Positions 36,063-43,944 are shown, counted from the first letter of the stretch. The stretch is DNA of 64,000 nucleotides from Pseudochelatococcus sp050946405 (GCF_050946405.1 NZ_JBMNUS010000001.1:310001-374000), one strand, 5' to 3'. Numbers and translations are program-made. The notes: generated by a model from the sequence alone, not told the origin.

Positions 36063-36965
36063 TTGGCGACAATTTTGGATGAAACGCCCCGCCCGCTCAT
36101 TCTCCCGCACGCCGGCACGCGCACCGTCCGCTCGCCCGCGGACGGTTTCGATTATCGCATCTACTGCGCTCTCCCCACGCAACCGCCGCCCGATGCCGGA
36201 TATCCCGCGATATTCCTGCTCGACGCCAACGCCACCTTTCTCACCACCGTGGAAGCGATGCGCATGCGTGCCGCGCGCCAGGCCTCGACCGGCGTGTCGC
36301 CGGCCGTGGTCGTCGGCATCGGCTACGATACGGACGGCCCCTACGATCAAAACCGCCGCATCTACGATTTCAGCCTTCCCCATACGACCGACCGGCCGCG
36401 CGCCGGCGGCATGCCGCGCCCCACAGGCGGAGCGCTGGCGCTGGCGCAGTTCATCATCGGCACGGTTCGCCCGCTCATCGCACGCGAGATCCCGCTCGAT
36501 GCGGAACGGCAGGCGCTGTTCGGACATTCGCTCGGCGCCTATTTCGTGCTGTCGCGGCTGTTGCTCGCTCCTCACGATTTCCAGACCTATGTCGCCATCA
36601 GCCCTTCCGTATGGTGGGATGAAGACTGGCTGCATGCCGGCACGCACGGTCTCGACGCCCGCATCGGCGCGGCGATATCGCCGCGCCGCCTGCTGATCGC
36701 GGTCGGCGAATATGAACAATGCCTCGCTCCCTGGCAGCAAACGCTGCCCGAACGGGACAGGGTTATCACCCTGCGGCGCGAGCGTGCCATGGTGGATCGC
36801 TCGCGGCATATCGCCCGCCGGATCGCAGAGCGCGGACGGGAACGGATCGCCGTGCGTTTCGAGGAGATGCCCGGCGAGGATCACTCTTCCGCCGCGCTGA
36901 CGGGCATCAGCCGTGGGCTGCGGTTGGCCTTATGGCAGGACGCAGCGGTCCTTCGCAATCTATGA
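36063..36965 (+). CDS. Alpha/beta hydrolase, enterobactin/ferri-siderophore esterase-like
   Basis: A 300-residue hydrolase of the esterase D/Fes-IroE type. The nucleophile elbow is FGHSLGAYFVLSRLL (about residues 157-171). YPAIFLLDANATFLTTVE near the N-terminus is typical of IroE/BesA-type enzymes, and the catalytic His is probably in MPGEDHSSA. These enzymes open tri-catecholate trilactones to release iron. That fits the entABCEF operon in the same region, though here the gene is 2 bases after the OmpA-like gene and apparently in its operon. The start codon appears to be TTG (36063, or 36075). Confidence 0.78.
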   Translation: MATILDETPRPLILPHAGTRTVRSPADGFDYRIYCALPTQPPPDAGYPAIFLLDANATFLTTVEAMRMRAARQASTGVSPAVVVGIGYDTDGPYDQNRRIYDFSLPHTTDRPRAGGMPRPTGGALALAQFIIGTVRPLIAREIPLDAERQALFGHSLGAYFVLSRLLLAPHDFQTYVAISPSVWWDEDWLHAGTHGLDARIGAAISPRRLLIAVGEYEQCLAPWQQTLPERDRVITLRRERAMVDRSRHIARRIAERGRERIAVRFEEMPGEDHSSAALTGISRGLRLALWQDAAVLRNL

Positions 36966-37075
36966 GCGGATCGGCGACGCATATCGCGGAGTTGCGGAAG
37001 CAATGGCCGAGATAGCTTCCGTTTGGAGAAGATATGGCTGAAATATCAATATCCTGATCTCGGATGGAAAGGAGA

Positions 37076-38080
37076 TCAATCACCCTTCCCCGCCCGCTGT
37101 TGGCGATATCGCGCATAAAGATCGTCGAGTTCTTTTTCGAGAAAGGCGCCGAGTTCCGGCGCACTTGCCTCATCGATGACGAAAAGCGTGCGGTCCTTGC
37201 GCATCTCGATGCGGACGGTAGTCCGGCTATCCTGATCGCGCCAGACACGCTCGACCGGCTTGTCCGCCGCCTTCTTCTCGGCCAATGCGGCGAACACCTG
37301 CGCGAAACGGGTATTGCTGTCGGCTTCCCGAAACGCCTCGCTTTCCTGCACAGCCTTGAGCTTCCGGCCGGCGCCGGGCTGCTTGAGATTTTCGGCAAGC
37401 AGCAGCCACCGCGGACGCCCGACACGATCGGCCGGCCCGATCGCCTGCACGAGATCCTCCGGGACGAGACGCGCCACGGATATATAGCGGCTGAGATCGG
37501 CCTTGTCGGTCGCCAGCGCGGCGACGATGGTGGCACGATCGAAACCGGCGTCTTCCAGCCGGCGGGCGAAAAGCGCCTTCTCGATATAGGACAGGTCGCG
37601 GCGCTCGATATTCTCCTTGCCCTGCGCCACCACCATCTCAGCGTCGGTCAGCGACCGCACGATGGCTTTGACGGGGATGCCGAGCTGCCGCGCGGCGCGC
37701 AAACGCCGGTGGCCATAGGCCACCTGATAGCGGCGCGGCGTCTGGTCCAGCGGGCGCACCAGGATCGGCACCTGCTGACCGCTCTCGCGCATGCTCGCCA
37801 CCAGCTCGTCGAAGGAGGGGTCGATATCCGTCCGGAGACGATCCGCCACCATGCTGCCGTCGACCAGCGAGGGATCGAGACTGACGACGACGGCGCCCTC
37901 GTCGATCTGCTCTTGCAGGCGCGCCGCGTTGCGCGCGCCTTCGGTGAGCTGCTGCAACGACGCGCCCATGGCGGAGATCGCGCCGCTCCTGATGCGGTCG
38001 GCATCCGGCGCGGGAGCGGGGGCGGGCGTGACGACCTTCTTCTGCGTGAACAGCGCGGCGATGGTATCCTTGCGGCTCAT
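37076..38080 (-). CDS. repB: Plasmid partition protein RepB (ParB family)
   Basis: ParB-type centromere-binding protein of the repABC class. 334 residues: the N-terminal arm MSRKDTIAALFTQKK, then the ParB box QVPILVRPLDQTPRRYQVAYGHRRLRAARQLG (split over about residues 97-128) with the arginine motif GHRRLRAA that forms the CTPase site. A helix-turn-helix lies around FDRATIVAALATDKADLSRYISVA. Preceded by AAGGAGGAACGCCG, a near-perfect ribosome binding site. A 16-bp parS-like palindrome lies just upstream, between it and repA. Together with RepA it should segregate the replicon. Confidence 0.93.
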   Translation of the reverse strand: MSRKDTIAALFTQKKVVTPAPAPAPDADRIRSGAISAMGASLQQLTEGARNAARLQEQIDEGAVVVSLDPSLVDGSMVADRLRTDIDPSFDELVASMRESGQQVPILVRPLDQTPRRYQVAYGHRRLRAARQLGIPVKAIVRSLTDAEMVVAQGKENIERRDLSYIEKALFARRLEDAGFDRATIVAALATDKADLSRYISVARLVPEDLVQAIGPADRVGRPRWLLLAENLKQPGAGRKLKAVQESEAFREADSNTRFAQVFAALAEKKAADKPVERVWRDQDSRTTVRIEMRKDRTLFVIDEASAPELGAFLEKELDDLYARYRQQRAGKGD

Positions 38081-38123
38081 CGGCGTTCCTCCTTCCCGAT
38101 TCCGTCATGCGGTGCGCGTTTCC

Positions 38124-38139
38124 GTTGGGAGCTCCCAAC
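38124..38139. promoter_or_regulatory. parS-like centromere site 1
   Basis: GTTGGGAGCTCCCAAC is a perfect palindrome that fits the RepB-binding consensus GTTNNNNGCNNNNAAC of repABC replicons. It sits between the repA stop and the repB start. An identical copy lies at 43311. Confidence 0.8.
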
Positions 38140-38150
38140 AGCGCCCGCCG

Positions 38151-39374
38151 TCATGCGCCCCGCCCCCACGCGGCGGCTATCAGCCGCTCGATTTCACCGT
38201 TCACCGCATCGAGCGATTCCATCGCCCGGTCATAAGTGGAACGCGTCAGATTTTCGCGACCGACTTCGTAAAGCGTCTGCTTCGTCAATCCCGCGTCGGA
38301 AACCGCGGCGGACTTCACCATCGGATTGGTCAGGACATGATCGCCGAACAGATTGCGCAACAGCGCCACCACCTTCGTCTGCGGGCCGTCCTGCGGTTCA
38401 TAGCGCGTGATCAGATAACGCACGAAGTCGTAATCCAGCGAGGCCCCCACGCCACGCACCACCGTCAGCAGGTCGTGAGTCATCAGCAGAAACTGGCTCA
38501 TGGACGCGATGTCGAGCATCTGCGGATGCACGGTGATGACCATCGCCGTCGCCGCGCAGAGACCGCTCAGCGTCAGAAATCCGAGATGCGGCGGGCAATC
38601 GAGCACCACGACATCGTAACGATCGGCGACATCGTCGAGCGCACGCGCGATACGCGTATAAAAAATGCCGTCCGCACCCTGCGTTCCAGCCGCCAGCGCG
38701 CGCGGCGTATCGTGCTCGAACTCCATCAGCTCCAGATTGCCCGGCACAAGATCGAGACCGTCGAAATGCGTGCTGCGCACGATCTCGCGCAAGGAACGGT
38801 TTTCACCGTCATAACGGATTGCCGCGTAAAGCGTGTCATTGGCCTTGACATCGAGTTCCGGCATGACGCCCATCAGCGCCGACAGACTGGCCTGCGGGTC
38901 GAGATCGATCGCCAGCACCCGGTAGCCGTGCAGGGCCAGATACTGCGCCAGATGCGCGGAGGTCGTCGTCTTGCCCGATCCGCCCTTGAAGTTGGTGACG
39001 GCCAGCACCTGCAAATGCTCACCCTCGCGGCGATGCGGCAGCAGCGCCAGCGTGTCCCGGCCGCGCATGCTTCCCGCCAGCAAGTGCCGCAATTCGTTGA
39101 TCTGCGACAGGGAATACAGCCTGCGCCCATTACCGGAAATCTCCGGCGCAGGTCCCTCGTTCGCCAGGGACAATTTGCGCAGGGTGGAATCGGAAACACC
39201 GATCAGACGCGCAACCTCACCCGACGTGAACCGCCGCAACATCTTGCGGGAGGTGGGCGGAAACAATGCATCGCTCAGCGCCTGAAGCTGGCTGCTGAGC
39301 AACTCCGCATGCACGCCGATCGTCACGTCGACGGCTGTCCGCGCCGGCGCGGACAAAGGTTCTGTGGCTGTCAT
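38151..39374 (-). CDS. repA: Plasmid partition ATPase RepA (ParA family) with N-terminal HTH
   Basis: 407 residues. The N-terminal MerR-like helix-turn-helix (FTSGEVARLIGVSDSTLRKLS, about residues 47-67) is the feature that separates RepA of repABC replicons and long plasmid ParAs from chromosomal ParA. The deviant Walker A is VTNFKGGSGKTTTSAHLAQYL (split, about 120-140), Walker A' is LAIDLDPQASLSA, and Walker B is VVVLDCPPHLGFLT. ATG 39374 is chosen because GGGGGATCGAT precedes it and because an inverted repeat lies directly upstream. A GTG at 39416 would place that repeat inside the gene. It probably represses its own operon. Confidence 0.93.
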   Translation of the reverse strand: MTATEPLSAPARTAVDVTIGVHAELLSSQLQALSDALFPPTSRKMLRRFTSGEVARLIGVSDSTLRKLSLANEGPAPEISGNGRRLYSLSQINELRHLLAGSMRGRDTLALLPHRREGEHLQVLAVTNFKGGSGKTTTSAHLAQYLALHGYRVLAIDLDPQASLSALMGVMPELDVKANDTLYAAIRYDGENRSLREIVRSTHFDGLDLVPGNLELMEFEHDTPRALAAGTQGADGIFYTRIARALDDVADRYDVVVLDCPPHLGFLTLSGLCAATAMVITVHPQMLDIASMSQFLLMTHDLLTVVRGVGASLDYDFVRYLITRYEPQDGPQTKVVALLRNLFGDHVLTNPMVKSAAVSDAGLTKQTLYEVGRENLTRSTYDRAMESLDAVNGEIERLIAAAWGRGA

Positions 39375-39386
39375 ATCGATCCCCCG

Positions 39387-39425
39387 ATCACGGATCATAT
39401 TCAGTATCCGCGACACATCCGTGAT
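39387..39425. promoter_or_regulatory. Inverted repeat upstream of repA, probable operator
   Basis: ATCACGGAT (39387-39395) and ATCCGTGAT (39417-39425) form a perfect 9-bp inverted repeat spaced by 21 bases, 13 bases upstream of the repA start. RepA/ParA proteins with an N-terminal HTH usually bind such sites to autoregulate. The arm GATCACGGA also resembles part of the iteron. Confidence 0.6.
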
Positions 39426-39633
39426 GATATCAGATCAGCCGGATAACACAAGATATCGCATGCATCGACAGCAGCACCCCGCTTGCGCACCGGCAACAGC
39501 GCGCAAGGGAGGTATGATCCCGGACAAATCGGCATAAACTGCAAGCGCCTGTAACGCTCAAAAACGTGAAAACGCTATCTATGCGTCGCGCGAGGCGGCC
39601 TCCGAAAAACGCTCCACCGGGTGGAAGCCGCTG

Positions 39634-40626
39634 CTATACGGCGAGGGGAAACGGCAGCTCGATCTGCTCCTGCTCGATTCTGCGCGGCAGGGCGTGCTTA
39701 TAATGGTAGCGGCGGATCTTGCGCTTGCCCGCGCCCAGCAATTCGATCGTCCATTCCTTGAGCCCGCCGGCGCGGATCATGTCATCGAAGGCCTGCCGGC
39801 AATCCTTGCGGAATTGGGAGCGGGTCGAGTCGGTCTCACGCTCACCGTAAACCTCGCGATCGACGAGGCTTGCCAGCATGGTTTCGTCGACGAACAGGTG
39901 AGTGGGCTTCGAATCGATATACGGCCAGAAGGATTTCGCGTAATCCGATTTCAGGGCGAACTGCACCTCGGCATTGAGGGAAACGAGATTTTTGGTGCGA
40001 AAAGCAGCCAGCACACCGCGCCCGAACCTGACCTTGACGCGGCTGTCGAGATTGACGCCATCCCATTCCACGGTGTCGATGATACCCGTGATCATACCGC
40101 GGCCACCGAGCCGGCCGCGATGCAGCTTCTCCATGATCTGGTCGGGATTTCCCTCGTAAATGGTGATCACCACCTGACGCAGATCCTGAAAAACCTGTTT
40201 CTGGGTGAGCAAATTGTTGACATGCTGCGTCAGGCCCTGCGCCTTGAGCAGTTCACGCCATGTCGTCACGACCTCGATGACCTCGAAATGGCTGGGCACA
40301 CCATGCAACGTGCCGTTCTGCGGCGCATCGGGATTGGGAATGCGCAGCGTCGTCATCCGCTCCTTGAGACGAAAGAGGGCGTAAATGACATCGCGATGCA
40401 AACTGCCCAGTTCACCGCCTCGCACCTGAACCACGGATTGTCCGGGAACGTAAAAAATGCGCTCGATGTTCGAGTCGATAATGCCCCGGCGCTTCGGGGC
40501 GAAGGCCGACGTCCGTGTAAGCTTGGCCGGCACCGGCGCGGGATTGCGCCGGCCACGCCGATTCTGGCGAGTACGACGATCCCGTTCGAGCCGCTTGCGC
40601 TCAACTTCACTGAGTTCCTCGGCCAT
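39634..40626 (-). CDS. Iteron-type replication initiator, not RepC
   Basis: 330 residues. After a basic N-terminus (ERKRLERDRRTRQNRRGRR) the protein shows two regions compatible with the paired winged helices of plasmid initiators: LHRDVIYALFRLKERM with TTWRELLKAQGL, and LKSDYAKSFWPYIDSKP with LVDREVYGERETDSTRSQFRKD (split). The middle segment FGRGVLAAFRTKNLVSLNAEVQFALKS is typical in position for plasmid Rep proteins. I do not recognise the exact family and it is not RepC. Iterons upstream and repAB downstream make the function convincing. ATG 40626 has GGAGGGCAGG directly before it. Confidence 0.75.
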   Translation of the reverse strand: MAEELSEVERKRLERDRRTRQNRRGRRNPAPVPAKLTRTSAFAPKRRGIIDSNIERIFYVPGQSVVQVRGGELGSLHRDVIYALFRLKERMTTLRIPNPDAPQNGTLHGVPSHFEVIEVVTTWRELLKAQGLTQHVNNLLTQKQVFQDLRQVVITIYEGNPDQIMEKLHRGRLGGRGMITGIIDTVEWDGVNLDSRVKVRFGRGVLAAFRTKNLVSLNAEVQFALKSDYAKSFWPYIDSKPTHLFVDETMLASLVDREVYGERETDSTRSQFRKDCRQAFDDMIRAGGLKEWTIELLGAGKRKIRRYHYKHALPRRIEQEQIELPFPLAV

Positions 40627-40734
40627 CCTGCCCTCCACGCACCGCGCCGCCAGATCACGCCGCGCCCTCAACCACCCAAAACCATTCCCAACCGCGTTCA
40701 GGTTTGGCGCTATCCGCCCCACCCGTCAAGCAAA

Positions 40735-40883
40735 CGGGAATAGCGGTCACGGAAAGCCGGGTTTTCAACAGGCACGACAACCCGGAACAGCGGTCACGCC
40801 AACCGTAGCGGCAGCCCTGGAAACGGGAACAGCGGTCTCGAAAACGGGAGTCGCGGTCACGGCAAATGGGAACAGCGGTCACG
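40735..40883 (+). repeat. Iteron cluster 1, five copies
   Basis: 17-bp units starting at 40735, 40782, 40824, 40845 and 40867. The consensus is CGGGAACAGCGGTCACG; the unit at 40824 has CGGTCTCG. Start-to-start distances of 47, 42, 21 and 22 place them about two or four helical turns apart, as expected for initiator binding. Confidence 0.88.
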
Positions 40884-41131
40884 ACACCAGCTCATAACCC
40901 ATTGAAAACATTAAAATCAGACAGAGCGACTCTTTTATAAGGATTCTTTTAAGGATAGCTTTAGAGACACAAGCATCAACGATCCTCCGCCTGAAAAGCA
41001 CCAAACCACATTTCCCCAATGCGCCATCCACACTCAACCCGCTGCCAGAAAAAACGATCTCGCTCAACAACATCCAACGCCGCCGCAATATCAAACCGAA
41101 ATAATAACACATTGAAATAACACATGATATT

Positions 41132-41680
41132 TCGGAATAGCGATCACGGAATCGCCAATGACCAACCGCCACGATTCGCATACAAGCGGAAAAACCAAAA
41201 ATCGATCCATACTCATTATCACTTTAAATTCAATGACATAACAGGGAATAACAGCCCCGAGATGCATCCGATCAAACCATTCTGAAGAATCCTCGAACGA
41301 GCGATGAAGTTCGATATCCACTTCGTTAAAAAAACATTAACAGGATTCCCGAGAAAGCATCAACAAACTGATTTAAAATCATAATTTACGGAACGCCGGT
41401 CACGAGTATGGCATTTTCACCATTGGACAGACCCTGATATCCACAACCGCGCCTTGCCTCGGAACCAGAATCGCCCTCCTGTTGCGGACATCGAACACGT
41501 TCAACCGCAGCATCCACGGTATTCGACATAAACATACACGCTCATCGCAATTTACCCCCGACCATAACGAACTGCGGGAACGGCAGTCACGAAACCGCGC
41601 GCGCACGCATAGGAAAGAATCCGTCAACCGACTGGATTATAAGAATGATTCCGCCAGCTTACGCGGGAATGACGGTCACG
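41132..41680 (+). repeat. Iteron cluster 2, four dispersed copies
   Basis: Direct copies at 41132-41148 (with CGATCACG), 41388-41404, 41575-41591 and 41664-41680, all close to CGGGAA-NNN-CGGTCACG. They are in the same orientation as cluster 1. Confidence 0.8.
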
Positions 41681-41858
41681 AAACCGGCGTTTTGATCGGC
41701 AGGAAACAATCTGCGAGCGCGACTCGCGATCCGTTGTCCCACACGCCGACCATGGCATCCCCATAAGCAAACAGTCCTTCTGGGTCAGGAACAGAAAAGA
41801 ATGGAATTATTATAATATAACAATAGCTTATTATTATTTACATTTTCCGCTTGAAGGC

Positions 41859-41872
41859 GCAATAGATATTGC
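41859..41872. promoter_or_regulatory. Palindrome upstream of irr
   Basis: GCAATAGATATTGC (6-bp arms, 2-base centre) lies 50 bases before the irr start, after an AT-rich stretch. It may be an operator for irr; it is not a clear Fur box or iron control element. Confidence 0.35.
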
Positions 41873-41921
41873 TTGTTCCTGCTTTATGTGTCGCGAGACA
41901 CCAGAATGTCGAGGATATGCC

Positions 41922-42473
41922 ATGTCCAGTCCCTTCCGCGCCATGATGCTGCGCGGCGTTCCGGTTCAGACCGATCCGCGCGCTCTCGTGCAGAGTGTCA
42001 ACAGTCCCGTCAAGACAGGTTGCGGTTTCCACGATGTACGTGAAATCCTGCGCTCGGCCGGTTTGCGGCCGACACGCCAGCGCATCATGCTCGGATGGCT
42101 GTTGTTCGGACGTGGGCATCGTCATTTGACGGCGGAAATTCTGTATGATGAGGCATGCGAGGCAAAGATCAGCGTTTCTCTCGCGACGGTCTATAATACA
42201 CTGCATCAGTTTCGTGAGGCTGGCCTGCTGCGCCAACTCGCCGTCGATGGCACCAAGAGCTATTTCGACACCAACGTAACGGAACACCATCACTTCTTTA
42301 TCGAGGAAGATCAGACTCTCGTGGACGTGCCCGAGGGGCTGATTTCCGTGACCGGCGTTCCCGAGGCTCCCGAGGGAACGGAAGTCGCGTGCGTCGAAGT
42401 CATCGTCAGGTTGCGGCGCAAGGGATCGAAGCCCCAGACGCCTGCGATCGCCCGTGAATGTCTTGATGCATGA
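41922..42473 (+). CDS. irr: Fur-family iron response regulator Irr
   Basis: 183 residues. Irr represses or activates iron and heme genes when heme is scarce and is inactivated or degraded when heme is available. The heme regulatory motif is visible as GCGFHDVREILRSAGLRPTRQR (split, about residues 34-55), equivalent to GCPWHD in Bradyrhizobium. The winged helix continues with SLATVYNTLHQFREAGLL, and EHHHFFIEEDQTLVDVP holds the His cluster. ATG 41922 follows GAGGATATGCC; an earlier in-frame ATG lacks a ribosome binding site. It lies between iteron clusters and is coupled to the TonB-domain gene by ATGA. Confidence 0.92.
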   Translation: MSSPFRAMMLRGVPVQTDPRALVQSVNSPVKTGCGFHDVREILRSAGLRPTRQRIMLGWLLFGRGHRHLTAEILYDEACEAKISVSLATVYNTLHQFREAGLLRQLAVDGTKSYFDTNVTEHHHFFIEEDQTLVDVPEGLISVTGVPEAPEGTEVACVEVIVRLRRKGSKPQTPAIARECLDA

Positions 42474-42916
42474 TGCGTCATACTTCTCATTTGACGCGTA
42501 TTCTCGCCGTCAGCGGCGTCGCCGTGATCCTGGCGATCTCCGCCGCGGGGATGCTGCGCGCGCAAACGCCCGGCGGTACGGAACATGCTTCAGGCGACTT
42601 CATTCCGCCAAGGCCGTATCCCGGCGACGTTATGAAACACTGGCCGGCGTATCCTGAAGATGCCCGCGCAGCCGGCCAGGAAGGAACCGTGCTTGTTAAA
42701 TTGCGCGTTACGGCGGCGGGCGAGCCCGTGGATATCGCCGTCGAACGTACCAGTTCGTTCGTCGCGCTGGATTTGGCCGCTGTTCTTGCCGTGAGTCGCT
42801 GGAAGTTCACGCCCGCCACCCGTAACGGAACGCCGGTCGATGCGAGCGTCACGCTGCCGATCCGCTTCACATTGGCGGGCAATGCATCGGCCGGGGAAGA
42901 CGCGACGTCTCCGTGA
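42470..42916 (+). CDS. Short TonB C-terminal-domain protein
   Basis: 148 residues: an N-terminal hydrophobic signal or anchor (ILAVSGVAVILAISAAGML, about residues 11-29), a short linker, and a TonB C-terminal domain (YPEDARAAGQEGTVLVKLRVTAAGEP split, then LDLAAVLAVSRWKFTPATRNGTPV). Classic TonB has a long Pro-rich spacer to cross the periplasm; this one does not. It may therefore be a periplasmic TonB-like protein rather than the energiser of outer-membrane receptors. Co-translated with irr, so an iron-related role is likely. Confidence 0.78.
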   Translation: MMRHTSHLTRILAVSGVAVILAISAAGMLRAQTPGGTEHASGDFIPPRPYPGDVMKHWPAYPEDARAAGQEGTVLVKLRVTAAGEPVDIAVERTSSFVALDLAAVLAVSRWKFTPATRNGTPVDASVTLPIRFTLAGNASAGEDATSP

Positions 42917-42989
42917 GGCGATGAAGAATCGGTAAATGGTGCCGGAGAAGACTTCCGGCGTCATCCCTTCTTCGGCGCTTTTGACGATG

Positions 42990-43092
42990 ACGGAATGGCG
43001 GTCACGAAATCGAATTTCGCTTCCTGTGATTTTACCCGCCCCTTGCCCTGATAACCAGCGATGCTCGCTCTGGCGCGGGAATAACGGTAACG
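42990..43092 (+). repeat. Iteron cluster 3, two direct copies
   Basis: Copies at 42990-43006 (ACGGAATGGCGGTCACG) and 43076-43092 (variant with CGGTAACG), downstream of the TonB-domain gene. Confidence 0.75.
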
Positions 43093-43260
43093 GAAAGTCA
43101 TCGTGGGTCGGTATGCGTTCTACCCGCGCCGGATATGAAATCCCGCTTGATGCGCAACCCGAACCGATCAAGGGCGTGCGGATAAATGACACGGACCCCA
43201 CGGGCAAGTCCGATGTCATCACGCCGTGAGGTATTTTTCGATCGTCCGGGACATCGAAAA

Positions 43261-43468
43261 CGTGACTGCCGTTCCCGGAGGATCAGAACGTTCGTTCATC
43301 CGGTCACGGTGTTGGGAGCTCCCAACACGATGCTGCCGTGATGGGAGCCGACACCCGTTTCGATCATATCACCGTCAGGAAATGCGGCCAGACGGTCGAC
43401 GCTTCGGCGGTCACGATCGGGTGTCCAATCGTGACCGCCATTCCGTATTTCGTGATCGCCATTCCCGT
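43261..43468 (-). repeat. Iteron cluster 4, inverted copies
   Basis: Inverted copies at 43261-43277, 43431-43447 and 43452-43468. The first is the exact complement of the copy at 41575 and the second of the copy at 42990. A half-copy GGCGGTCACG in direct orientation lies at 43407-43416. The gap 42917-43536 holds no supportable gene, only these repeats and the second parS-like site. Confidence 0.8.
43311..43326. promoter_or_regulatory. parS-like centromere site 2
   Basis: A second exact copy of GTTGGGAGCTCCCAAC, 5.2 kb from the first, just inside the inverted iteron group. Confidence 0.8.
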
Positions 43469-43536
43469 GTCCTCGCGGCGCTCGACCCGACGATACGGAG
43501 ATCGTCGATCACATCGGGGAAGCGTCCGCAGGCCGA

Positions 43537-43944
43537 TCAGGACCGCCACTTCCCTTCATACTTGAAAGCCGGAGCCGCTTTCAGCTCGTCGGTCGTGGCG
43601 TTGATGCGCGCCTCCCACCGCTTGTCCGTCTCGTTGTAGGAGACGGCGATCGTGGAAGGGTCGATGACGACATAATGCTCGCCGAGCCCCAGGAAACCGC
43701 CGACAGAGACGACGACGCCGGTCAGTACGTTTCCGGTGCCGAGCACGAGATCCTTGATCTCGCCGACGGTTTCGTTGCCGGCGTTGACAACGGAAAGGCC
43801 GGTCAGATTCGAACTCAGAACGCTTGCGGCGGGCACGGGCGTAACAGCCGGAGGCGCTACCGGCGTCGGCGCGGTTTGCGCGAGAGCGGGGGCGGCGAAT
43901 GCGACGGAAGACAGAAGCAAAGTGCCGATAAGAAGATGACGCAT
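43537..43944 (-). CDS. Secreted PRC-barrel domain protein
   Basis: 135 residues: signal peptide MRHLLIGTLLLSSVAFAAPALAQ (split, cleaved near residue 23), a Pro/Val-rich linker, and a PRC-barrel domain (LTGLSVVNAGNETVGEIKDLVLG and VVVSVGGFLGLGEHYVVID). Such small periplasmic PRC-barrel proteins are common in Rhizobiales and often stress-related; the exact role is unknown. Start at ATG 43944 with AGGGAGAATATC upstream. It borders the replication module on one side and entA on the other. Confidence 0.85.
   Translation of the reverse strand: MRHLLIGTLLLSSVAFAAPALAQTAPTPVAPPAVTPVPAASVLSSNLTGLSVVNAGNETVGEIKDLVLGTGNVLTGVVVSVGGFLGLGEHYVVIDPSTIAVSYNETDKRWEARINATTDELKAAPAFKYEGKWRS

Larger units (their letters stand above)
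40627..41921. other. Candidate origin region, iteron-bearing and AT-rich
   Basis: About 1.3 kb between the initiator gene and irr without a supportable gene. It contains five phased iterons at 40735-40883, four more at 41132-41680 and long AT-rich stretches (about 40895-41400 and 41795-41880) suitable for strand opening. One near-match to a DnaA box (TATCCACA in TGATATCCACA at about 41440) is visible, with no DnaA-box cluster. The layout is that of an iteron-controlled replication origin. Confidence 0.7.

Noticed and set aside
40879..41181. 100-codon minus-strand open frame in the AT-rich origin region
   Set aside because: No ribosome binding site and no recognisable domain; it overlaps an iteron and lies in sequence expected to be non-coding.
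41430..41460. DnaA-dependent oriC
   Set aside because: Only one imperfect DnaA box is visible, with no cluster, so the origin evidence rests on iterons and the initiator gene.
40735..43468. CRISPR array
   Set aside because: The 17-bp repeats are irregularly spaced, occur in both orientations and are separated by genes; they behave as iterons.
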